A stretch of DNA of 7,518 bases from Clostridia bacterium (lineage in GTDB: Bacteria > Bacillota_A > Clostridia > Oscillospirales > CAG-272): assembly GCA_017452945.1 (NCBI GenBank), contig JAFTLD010000034.1:1-7518 (forward strand). The letters run 5' to 3'. Each line of letters opens with the position of its first letter. Position 1 is the first letter of the stretch. The notes under the pieces are model-generated. The model was not told where the DNA came from and did no database searches. It saw nothing but the letters and a program-made list of their open reading frames with translations. This document shows positions 1 to 4,645 of this stretch, piece after piece. Both the position numbers and the translations under genes were made by a program.

Positions 1-3
1 ATG

Positions 4-18
4 TGGTTTTCGAAACCA
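4..18. promoter_or_regulatory. Short perfect dyad at the left edge, possible operator or hairpin
   Basis: A six-base arm TGGTTT (4-9) is followed by TCG and the exact inverted copy AAACCA (13-18). It lies over the predicted transcription start and the downstream end of the -10 box of the leftward promoter at 18-46. It could therefore be an operator for a repressor or a small hairpin at the very 5' end of that transcript. The regulated gene lies outside the window, so the role is inference. Confidence 0.35.
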
Positions 19-46
19 TTTTATCACGCATCGTCAACTTTGTCAA
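18..46 (-). promoter_or_regulatory. Sigma-A-type promoter firing leftward out of the window
   Basis: On the minus strand a perfect -35 box TTGACA (complement of 41-46) is followed after exactly 17 bases by TAAAAT (complement of 18-23), a five-of-six match to TATAAT. The start of transcription would fall near position 10. This implies a vegetatively expressed gene on the minus strand to the left of the window, divergent from the cotJ operon. The match is strong by itself; no gene is visible to confirm it. Confidence 0.6.
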
Positions 47-89
47 TAGTTTTTTCAAATTTTAACACAACAAAAACAATTACTTACTT

Positions 90-115
90 AGTATAGCACA
101 AAAAACCTCTGTCAA
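90..115 (-). promoter_or_regulatory. Possible second, extended -10 promoter, also leftward
   Basis: The minus strand reads TGCTATACT, an extended -10 element (the TATACT hexamer is the complement of 90-95). A TTGACA (complement of 110-115) lies 14 bases upstream of it. Fourteen bases is too short for an ideal spacer, so if this promoter is used it would rely mainly on the extended -10. It would be in tandem with the better promoter at 18-46. Confidence 0.35.
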
Positions 116-188
116 CAATGTGCACTTTTCACAAATTCTCAATAAAAATTTCTACAGCCACGCTTCGACACATCTCGCGCACATGCGC

Positions 189-196
189 CATATACT
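189..196 (+). promoter_or_regulatory. Candidate sigma-E -10 box for the cotJ operon
   Basis: CATATACT differs at one informative position from the sigma-E -10 consensus CATACA-T and lies 46 bases before the cotJA start. The cotJ operon of Bacillus subtilis is known to be transcribed by the mother-cell factor sigma-E, so a site of this kind is expected. I do not see a convincing -35 element at the right distance (around 168-174), so the assignment is tentative. Confidence 0.3.
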
Positions 197-199
197 GAC

Positions 200-219
200 A
201 TTGAGCACCTTCGCTCAAT
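200..219 (+). other. Hairpin in the cotJ 5' leader
   Basis: ATTGAGC (200-206) and GCTCAAT (213-219) form a perfect 7 bp stem with a six-base loop, ending eight bases before the AGAGGAGG ribosome binding site (227-234) of cotJA. It has no T-run and is unlikely to be a terminator. A 5'-end stabilising hairpin is a plausible role (inference). Confidence 0.45.
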
Positions 220-241
220 TCCTATCAGAGGAGGAACTTTT

Positions 242-532
242 ATGTACGCACAAAGAAGCAGCGCCGGACGCGGCAGAGAGCGCGCCCCTTATGCTGCGCT
301 GCGGCAATCCCAAATGACTCCCGACTGCGAATGCGAACAGTACGTTCCGGTCATGAACGTCACGCCGCAAAGGCCCTCGGGTCCCGCTTGCCTGGACGCA
401 TACCCGCTTGCTATGGTATATGCCCCCACGCAAGCCTTTGAAAATCTGTACGATCGCGAGCTTTGGCTGGACAAGGGCACGATTTTTATCGCCCTCGACT
501 TTCCTTTCAAGGGCGCGCGGAAAGGACGGTAA
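242..532 (+). CDS. cotJA: Spore coat-associated protein CotJA
   Basis: A 96-residue protein recognised as CotJA from its C-terminal half. The stretch from about residue 50 has the family pattern Pro-Leu-Ala-Met-x-Tyr-x-Pro-x-Gln ... Glu-Asn-Leu-Tyr-Asp ... Lys-Gly-Thr-Ile-Phe ... Leu-Asp-x-Pro-Phe. The N-terminal 45 residues (Arg-rich, with the pair Cys-Glu-Cys near residue 30) are less conserved and make the protein somewhat longer than I recall for the family. The start is supported by AGAGGAGG at 227-234, seven bases upstream. CotJA is a small, poorly understood inner spore-coat polypeptide made in the mother cell; in Bacillus subtilis it is needed for CotJC to join the coat. It is the first gene of the operon, and its stop lies three bases before cotJB. 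Confidence 0.85.
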   Translation: MYAQRSSAGRGRERAPYAALRQSQMTPDCECEQYVPVMNVTPQRPSGPACLDAYPLAMVYAPTQAFENLYDRELWLDKGTIFIALDFPFKGARKGR

Positions 533-535
533 GAG

Positions 536-802
536 ATGGATCAGAATCAGAGCAGAGATTGCAAGCAGCTTTATGCCAAGCTGCAGAGATTGGATTTCGC
601 GATCGTGGAGCTTGCCCTATACCTGGACAGCTACCCCGACAACGCAGCCGCCCTTGACTACTACGGCAAGCTGATCGCAGAGCGCGAGGAGGTTGCCCGC
701 GCTTACAAGCAGGGCTGTGGCCCCATGACCATCATGGACAACAAAAACCCCGCCCTTTGGGAATGGGGACAAAGCCCCTGGCCCTGGCAAAATGATCTGT
801 AA
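536..802 (+). CDS. cotJB: Spore coat protein CotJB
   Basis: An 88-residue soluble protein with the CotJB signature: a helix beginning Leu-Gln-Arg-Leu-Asp-Phe-Ala-Ile-Val-Glu-Leu-x-Leu-Tyr-Leu-Asp (about residues 15-31), then Asp-Tyr-Tyr, the Tyr/Cys-Gly-Pro-Met-Thr turn (residues 59-64), and the terminal Trp-Glu-Trp ... Pro-Trp-Pro-Trp motif. It has no signal peptide or membrane segment, as expected for a mother-cell cytoplasmic coat protein. AAAGGA at 521-526, inside the end of cotJA, can serve as its ribosome binding site, and the three-base gap suggests translational coupling. It is followed immediately by an AAGGAGG (804-810) that now has no cotJ start behind it. Confidence 0.92.
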   Translation: MDQNQSRDCKQLYAKLQRLDFAIVELALYLDSYPDNAAALDYYGKLIAEREEVARAYKQGCGPMTIMDNKNPALWEWGQSPWPWQNDL

Positions 803-803
803 T

Positions 804-952
804 AAGGAGGCATTGCGTGAACTCTCACGCCGTGCTTCTCTTTGCTCAGCTATTCACGCATAAGCTTCACCTAAAAATGGGACCCAACCCATTTTTGGAG
901 CACAGCTCCACAGTGAAGCTTTCAAAACTATGATGAGCCGCCGACCGGCGGC
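804..952 (+). repeat. Highly structured intercistronic element between cotJB and cotJC
   Basis: This non-coding stretch splits the cotJ operon and is packed with inverted repeats. A perfect Shine-Dalgarno AAGGAGG lies at 804-810. TGCGTGAA (814-821) pairs with TTCACGCA (853-860), or alternatively its core pairs with TCACGC at 825-830. AAGCTTCAC (862-870) pairs with GTGAAGCTT (913-921) and encloses two further hairpins, 873-881/888-896 (9 bp) and 896-901/905-910 (6 bp), giving a three-way junction. GCCGCC (937-942) pairs with GGCGGC (947-952). GGCAT occurs at both 809-813 and 950-954 and may be a short target duplication. No transposase and no terminal inverted repeats are visible. It may be a dispersed repeat or a structured mRNA element; only one copy is present in the window. 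Confidence 0.55.
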
Positions 953-954
953 AT

Positions 955-958
955 GGAG
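955..958 (+). promoter_or_regulatory. Ribosome binding site that fixes the cotJC start
   Basis: GGAG lies six bases before the ATG at 965. This choice of start gives Met-Trp-Ile-Tyr-Glu, the usual CotJC N-terminus, and rejects the in-frame ATG at 953, which overlaps this site and has only a GC-rich hairpin before it. The hairpin 937-952 ends two bases upstream and may limit access to the site. Confidence 0.6.
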
Positions 959-964
959 ATTATT

Positions 965-1561
965 ATGTGGATTTATGAAAGAAAGCTGCAATACCCCGTC
1001 AACATCAAGACCCCTAACCCCAAGCTTGCCACCGCCATCATCACGCAGCTGGGCGGCCCGGACGGTGAGCTTGGTGCATCCCTACGCTACCTCAACCAGC
1101 GCTACAGCATGCCGGATAAGGAAATCATCGGCACACTGACCGACATCGGTACGGAGGAGCTTGCCCACATGGAGATGATTGCGTCCATCGTGTACCAGCT
1201 GACACGCAATCTCTCGGAAAAGGAGATCAACGAAAGCCCCTTTGCCTCGTATTTTGTGGATCATACCACGGGCATCTACCCCGTCAGCGCAGCAGGCGTG
1301 CCGTTTGATACCAAGTACCTGGCGGTCAAGGGCGATCCTATCACCGACCTGAACGAGGACCTGGCGGCCGAGCAAAAGGCGCGCACCACCTACGACAATA
1401 TCCTGCGTCTTGCCGATGACCCCGACGTCAAGGACGTCATCCGCTTCTTGCGCCAGCGCGAGCTCGTGCACTACCAACGCTTCGCAGAGGCCTTAAATAA
1501 GACCCGCGATAGCCTCGATCGCAAGAACTACTACGCATACAACCCGTCGTTTGACAAATAA
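965..1561 (+). CDS. cotJC: Spore coat manganese catalase-like protein CotJC
   Basis: A 198-residue ferritin-like four-helix protein of the manganese catalase family, full length for CotJC. The dinuclear manganese ligands can all be placed: Glu35 (in Gly-Gly-Pro-Asp-Gly-Glu), Glu65 and His68 (in Thr-Glu-Glu-Leu-Ala-His-Met-Glu), Glu136 (in Ala-Ala-Glu-Gln-Lys-Ala) and His169 (in Arg-Glu-Leu-Val-His-Tyr). This matches the Glu-Glu-His-Glu-His set of characterised Mn catalases, so hydrogen peroxide disproportionation is a reasonable activity. In spore formers the protein sits in the spore coat. The C-terminus is short and Tyr/Asn-rich. It is the third gene of the operon, but it is about 160 bases from cotJB instead of the usual tight spacing, and is followed by a terminator at 1602-1630. 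Confidence 0.97.
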   Translation: MWIYERKLQYPVNIKTPNPKLATAIITQLGGPDGELGASLRYLNQRYSMPDKEIIGTLTDIGTEELAHMEMIASIVYQLTRNLSEKEINESPFASYFVDHTTGIYPVSAAGVPFDTKYLAVKGDPITDLNEDLAAEQKARTTYDNILRLADDPDVKDVIRFLRQRELVHYQRFAEALNKTRDSLDRKNYYAYNPSFDK

Positions 1562-1601
1562 GCGCCCAAGCGTCTCCAAAGCACCTCAAAAACCGACAAA
1601 A

Positions 1602-1640
1602 ACGCCCCCGAGCACATCACTCGAGGGCGTCATTTGTTTG
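1602..1640. terminator. Bidirectional intrinsic terminator between convergent operons
   Basis: ACGCCCCCGAG (1602-1612) and CTCGAGGGCGT (1620-1630) form an 11-position stem with a single C-A mismatch and a seven-base loop. On the plus strand the stem is followed by the moderately T-rich CATTTGTTTGATT. On the minus strand it is followed by TTTTGTCGGTTTTT, a better U-tract. It therefore ends cotJC transcription from the left and the secreted-protein operon from the right. Confidence 0.8.
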
Positions 1641-1700
1641 ATTCAATTGTCTCAATGATCGGTTTTTATTGACTGTGCTCGGTTCTCGTGATCGATTTCC

Positions 1701-2267
1701 TTATTTCACAGCAAACTTTTTCATAATGAAAACGCATGCAACCACGCCGCCAACACCCAGCACTGCAAGCACACCGAGAATCACGGGCAACGGAATAGGC
1801 AAGCCGCCATCTTCCCCCTGCATCCCCTCATCGGTCGTCTGCTCGCCCGCAGGCTCAGACTGCGCAGGCTTTTCGGTTCCCTGCTCGGTCGGATCTTCAG
1901 TCACTTGCTCGGTAGTCTGTTCGCCGGGCTCTCCGGTCACCTGCTCGGAGGGCTGCTCGGTGGACTCGTTCTCTGCAGGCGCAGTGGTCGCGTCCTCGGT
2001 TCCCGATTCCTCGGGCTCGGTCGTATCCTCTTCGGTCGTGGTCTCGGGTTCGGTGGTTTCCTCTTCGGTGGTTGTCTCGGATACGTCTTGCGTCGTTTCC
2101 TCTCCGTTCTCTGCAGATTGGTTGGGATCTTCCTGCGATGATGAAGTTTCTTGGGTTTCGGGAGTCAAATCATCCGGTTCCCCCCAATACCAATCGTCAG
2201 CATATACAGACATTGTGCATACACAAAGCAATGCACAAAGCACAGCAAAATATCGTAACACTTTCAT
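1701..2267 (-). CDS. Secreted Thr/Glu-rich stalk protein with C-terminal membrane anchor
   Basis: I do not recognise a named family. This 188-residue protein begins with a clear signal peptide (Lys-Val-Leu-Arg, hydrophobic core, likely cleavage after Val-Tyr-Ala at residue 23). Residues 24-33 carry a Trp-Tyr-Trp patch. Residues 34-153 are low-complexity and rich in Thr, Glu, Pro, Gln and Ser, strongly acidic, and include two tandem 11-residue units (65-86). Residues 162-182 form one hydrophobic segment, followed by Lys-Lys and a short basic tail, so the protein should sit in the membrane with the stalk outside. There is no LPxTG motif. GAGG, overlapping the stop of the upstream lipoprotein gene, lies six bases before the ATG, so the start is good. 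It is the last gene of the minus-strand operon. A spacer or wall-spanning anchor for partner proteins is the likely role (inference). Confidence 0.8.
   Translation of the reverse strand: MKVLRYFAVLCALLCVCTMSVYADDWYWGEPDDLTPETQETSSSQEDPNQSAENGEETTQDVSETTTEEETTEPETTTEEDTTEPEESGTEDATTAPAENESTEQPSEQVTGEPGEQTTEQVTEDPTEQGTEKPAQSEPAGEQTTDEGMQGEDGGLPIPLPVILGVLAVLGVGGVVACVFIMKKFAVK
2010..2075 (-). repeat. Two tandem 33-bp units in the stalk gene
   Basis: The units encode Thr-Thr-Thr-Glu-Glu-(Glu/Asp)-Thr-Thr-Glu-Pro-Glu twice (residues 65-75 and 76-86), differing at one residue. They form the most regular part of the acidic stalk. Copy number at such a site could vary by slippage or recombination. 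Confidence 0.75.
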
Positions 2268-2275
2268 AATTTACC

Positions 2276-2569
2276 TCATCCCACCGGAACTACCGGCAAG
2301 CCATCTTGATTGATAATTTTGACATGTCGACAAATACGACATATATAGTACGAATACCCATCCTGCTCAACATCAGGTTGCGTCGGGTAATCATGTGGCC
2401 CTTGGTCCGCCAGTTTCTCACCGCAATCAACGCAGTATTGTGCGCATGAGCAATCTGCGCCGTCAGGCACGTGTTTGTGCTGCGTGGTTACCTGCTCCCC
2501 GTCAGTATTGGGGTTACAGGAGCAAAAAAGCAATAGGCTGATCAGACACACTATACAAGCTCTTTTCAT
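2276..2569 (-). CDS. Small Cys-rich putative lipoprotein, pilin-like C-terminus
   Basis: A 97-residue secreted protein not recognised by name. Residues 1-17 form a short basic and hydrophobic leader, followed by Phe-Cys-Ser-Cys, an imperfect but acceptable lipobox with Cys18 as the lipidated residue. After a short linker comes a Cys-rich module: His-x-Pro-x-x-Ala-Asp-Cys40-x-Cys42-x-x-x-Cys46-x-x-Cys49 ... His59. It is the same module type as found repeatedly in the giant protein upstream. Residues 59-97, with Cys77-x-x-Cys80, align without gaps to the last 39 residues of the neighbouring pilin-like protein, both ending Leu-Pro-(Leu/Val)-Val-Pro-Val-Gly. The ATG lies five bases after the pilin-like gene's stop and I see no Shine-Dalgarno sequence, so translation probably depends on coupling. 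Metal binding by the CxxC pairs is likely but unproven. Confidence 0.75.
   Translation of the reverse strand: MKRACIVCLISLLLFCSCNPNTDGEQVTTQHKHVPDGADCSCAQYCVDCGEKLADQGPHDYPTQPDVEQDGYSYYICRICRHVKIINQDGLPVVPVG
2279..2395 (-). repeat. Shared 39-residue C-terminal domain, lipoprotein copy
   Basis: This encodes residues 59-97 of the lipoprotein. With the copy at 2578-2694 it shares the pattern His-x-Tyr-x4-Asp-Val-x2-(Glu/Asp)-Gly-(Phe/Tyr)-x4-Cys-x2-Cys, followed by exactly 17 residues to the stop, eight of them identical. The identical end is Leu-Pro-x-Val-Pro-Val-Gly. Confidence 0.75.
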
Positions 2570-2574
2570 AAGAA

Positions 2575-3261
2575 TTAGCCAACGGGAACCAGAGGCAGAT
2601 TGTTTTCGTTCTTAATCTGTTTAGCTTGGCACCACTCGCATTTGGAAATGACAAATCCCTCAATTTTCACATCATTCATTGGCAAATAGCGATGATCCAG
2701 CTCCATAGGAATGGTCTCGTTTTTGGTATATGGGCAGTCATTACACTTGATCCTCTTAACACCGGCTTTTTTGCAAGTGGCAGGCTCAATAATCTCCTCG
2801 TTTTTTACAGGGTGCTCGCAGGTTTGACTACCATCGTTATCTTCTTGGTTTCCGGAATCACCTCCGAGATCGCCATCATCATTGCCGCCGAACTTTGAGT
2901 TACCTATCCACTCCCAGTCGCCAACTGCATCATAGATTTCTCGGATCTTACTACCCCACTGCTCACTATTTACATCGTGTGGTTCCAATTCTCCTGTCAA
3001 AGGATTCTTGATCACTAACACAATATCTTCAGCTCCATCCACCTTATCCTCAGGCAAACGAATATCACTCACTTCAACTTGATTCTCTGTAGCAAAAAAT
3101 TGGGAAAATTTAATCACGTTTCTATAATACGCTTCGTCCGCAGCATTTCTTGCTTGATCAATATAAACGCTGAAGCCCACCACCGCAACTGCTGCCAGGA
3201 TGGCCATGATGGCAATCACTACGATAAGCTCTACCAGCGAAAATCCCTTATTATTTTTCAT
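2575..3261 (-). CDS. Type IV pilin-like protein with Cys-rich C-terminal module
   Basis: A 228-residue protein with a textbook prepilin N-terminus: a short basic leader Met-Lys-Asn-Asn-Lys-Gly6, cleavage before Phe7, then Ser-Leu-Val-Glu11 (Glu5 of the mature form) and a hydrophobic helix to about residue 30. The ATG at 3261 is chosen over an upstream in-frame ATG at 3306 because prepilin leaders are this short and AGAGAG lies just upstream. Residues 31-120 form a pseudopilin-like body (Tyr-Tyr-Arg-Asn-Val-Ile-Lys-Phe helix, then Leu-Thr-Gly-Glu-Leu). Residues 125-147 are a Gly/Asp/Asn-rich linker. Residues 148-228 are a Cys-rich module (Cys148, Cys163, Cys173-x-x-Cys176, Cys208-x-x-Cys211) ending Leu-Pro-Leu-Val-Pro-Val-Gly. 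Ordinary pilins lack this tail. It would need a prepilin peptidase and assembly proteins, none of which are in the window. Its role as a pilus or pseudopilus subunit is inferred from the N-terminus. Confidence 0.88.
   Translation of the reverse strand: MKNNKGFSLVELIVVIAIMAILAAVAVVGFSVYIDQARNAADEAYYRNVIKFSQFFATENQVEVSDIRLPEDKVDGAEDIVLVIKNPLTGELEPHDVNSEQWGSKIREIYDAVGDWEWIGNSKFGGNDDGDLGGDSGNQEDNDGSQTCEHPVKNEEIIEPATCKKAGVKRIKCNDCPYTKNETIPMELDHRYLPMNDVKIEGFVISKCEWCQAKQIKNENNLPLVPVG
2578..2694 (-). repeat. Shared 39-residue C-terminal domain, pilin copy
   Basis: This encodes residues 190-228 of the pilin-like protein, gap-free against residues 59-97 of the lipoprotein. Conserved points are His, Tyr, Asp-Val, Gly, Cys-x-x-Cys, Ile, Asn and the terminal Leu-Pro-x-Val-Pro-Val-Gly. 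Confidence 0.75.
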
Positions 3262-3397
3262 AAGTTCTCTCTTTCCCCTTCCGGGGCTGCCCCTAAGCAG
3301 CCCCATCGGGATTCGGCATTACGCCGTATTCTGCATATCCGCCATGCGAAATATCACAAATGTCAGATATTGTTTGACCAGATCACATGGTCGCTGT
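3262..3397 (-). other. Leader of the pilin-like gene with competing hairpins and mini-ORFs
   Basis: This 136-base gap holds no proper gene. On the minus strand GGGGCTGC (3304-3297) pairs perfectly with GCAGCCCC (3290-3283). The same CCCC could instead pair with GGGG at 3278-3275 across a GGAA loop, right next to the ribosome binding region. Two tiny ORFs precede it, one of eight codons starting at ATG 3345 and one of eight codons overlapping its stop as TAATG. Neither hairpin is followed by a U-run, so this is not an intrinsic terminator. I see no convincing promoter, though one could be present. Confidence 0.4.
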
Positions 3398-4642
3398 TTA
3401 ATTGGAAGATTCGGGAACAACAATTACATTGGTTGCAATATCAAATGCACTCTTATACAGATACAAGTCTTTCTTGACTTTTTCATCATAGGTTCCGCCC
3501 TTGACAACTGTGGCCATAGTATTATTGAGGTAAGTCATTACACCGTATTCTATGGACTGCGAATACTCCAAATAAGTTTCCCCTTCCAAAGTATACTCCA
3601 CATAGACAGTTACAAGCTTCACACTTAACTCGGCAGCAGGAACGTTTTTGATCTCCACAAGCCTGTATCCCTCAGGATCAAGCGTTTTATGATCATAAGC
3701 ATAATACCTGCCGAAGTTTGCACCAAGTGCTTCATTTGTTTTCTGCTGCTTGTCATCATCAATCAACGTGAACACACCATTTATGACTTCACCTTTTTCA
3801 GCCAAAAGAATTCCTGCACGTGTCAATTCAGCATTTTCCGGCAAATTCAACGCAAAGGAATACGCAAGGCCAAAGTTAGCCGCAGTTTGATTAAACACGC
3901 CATAGGCATTTTTAAAGGATACAACTGAATTAAATGCGCTTTCAGAAACAGTATACTCTTCAGATGTAATCGTCTTGGGCGGGTTCGAAATCAATTGTGT
4001 CAGCACTGTATTGATACGATTTTGCGTTTGCTCATCCAACTCAGTATCAGAAGTAGCACAAACTGCTTGAATTGCCTTACCATAATCCATGGTAGCGTTC
4101 AACAACTGACCAGTCACCTGGCTTACCTGAGTAAAATCAATGTTATTGGAATAATTCAGCCAAGCCAACTCAATCTTATTTGAATAACGCTGCACGCCAT
4201 TCTCACTGAGGTAAACAATAACAAAAGCATCGTTATTCTCCAGTTGCTTAGCTGTCAAAGGGAGGGAGTAATGATAAAGTCCGGGAAGATCATCCGACAC
4301 AAGCCCACCCTTGATTTGGTAATTCACGGGCTTTTCCACGTCAACAGTGATTAGTTCGGGATCAACCATAATAAACAACGAAAGTGTCAGGAATACATTC
4401 GGATCAGTGCTGTCGCCGTAAGTCGCGCTCATCTGAATGGTCTCTGGCTTTACAGCAACGCGATACGTGCCGGGAATGGTAATCGTATCATCAGAGCTTT
4501 CGATCAAAGACTGACGGATCAAATCCCAATCAAACGTGCTTCCCTGTTCAATCGTTCGACCATCAATCGCCCAATTGCCGTCCAGATGGAAGAACTTGGT
4601 TTCAAATCCAAGCACCAACGTGGGCACTTCGACAGTAGAACC
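3398..4642 (-). pseudogene. C-terminal part of the giant surface protein, cut off by an in-frame TAA
   Basis: This stretch is open from the TAA at 4643-4645 to its own TAA and is in the same frame as the giant protein upstream. The first possible start, a GTG at 4627, has no Shine-Dalgarno sequence. The residues just after the stop, Gly-Ser-Thr-Val-Glu-Val-Pro, are the typical second half of a flg_new/InlB B-repeat-like unit whose first half ends just before the stop. About 414 residues follow: a Trp-x-x-x-Gly-x-x-Ile segment, Ser/Thr-rich beta-strand regions, a middle helical part near Asp-Tyr-Gly-Lys-Ala-Ile, and a C-terminal beta-sandwich-like part with Tyr-Val-Glu-Tyr-Thr and Ser-Ile-Glu-Tyr-Gly-Val. 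There is no membrane segment, lipobox or LPxTG. It may be a degraded end, the product of read-through, or the result of a sequencing error at one base. If translated separately it would lack a secretion signal. Confidence 0.65.
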
Positions 4643-4645
4643 TTA
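4643..4645 (-). other. In-frame TAA inside a B-repeat-like unit
   Basis: The minus strand reads Gly-Thr-Tyr-Gln, TAA, Gly-Ser-Thr-Val-Glu-Val-Pro in a single frame. Removing the stop gives one continuous domain, and one base change (for example from CAA, GAA or AAA) would explain it. cotJA, cotJB, cotJC and the genes flanking this site also end in TAA, so the codon is a normal stop in this genome. Confidence 0.75.

Noticed and set aside
1082..1477. 131-codon minus-strand frame inside cotJC
   Set aside because: It is a shadow of the well-supported CotJC coding sequence.
2276..2300. LPVVPVG as a sortase signal
   Set aside because: It sits at the extreme C-terminus with no hydrophobic segment or positive tail, so it is not an LPxTG-type sorting signal.
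3283..3304. GC-rich hairpin as an intrinsic terminator
   Set aside because: Neither strand has a T-run after the stem.
3259..3306. Earlier start of the pilin-like protein at 3306
   Set aside because: It would add 15 residues including a hairpin sequence to a prepilin leader that is normally very short. The ATG at 3261 gives the classical leader.
3614..3622. AAGCTTCAC, the same nine bases as an arm of the cotJB-cotJC element
   Set aside because: It is an isolated match inside a coding region with none of the neighbouring structure, and a nine-base match is expected by chance often enough in a window of this size.
3398..4627. Independent gene starting at GTG 4627
   Set aside because: There is no Shine-Dalgarno sequence before this GTG. 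The frame continues upstream to the TAA and beyond, and the domain is split across the stop, so it is better read as the tail of the giant protein.
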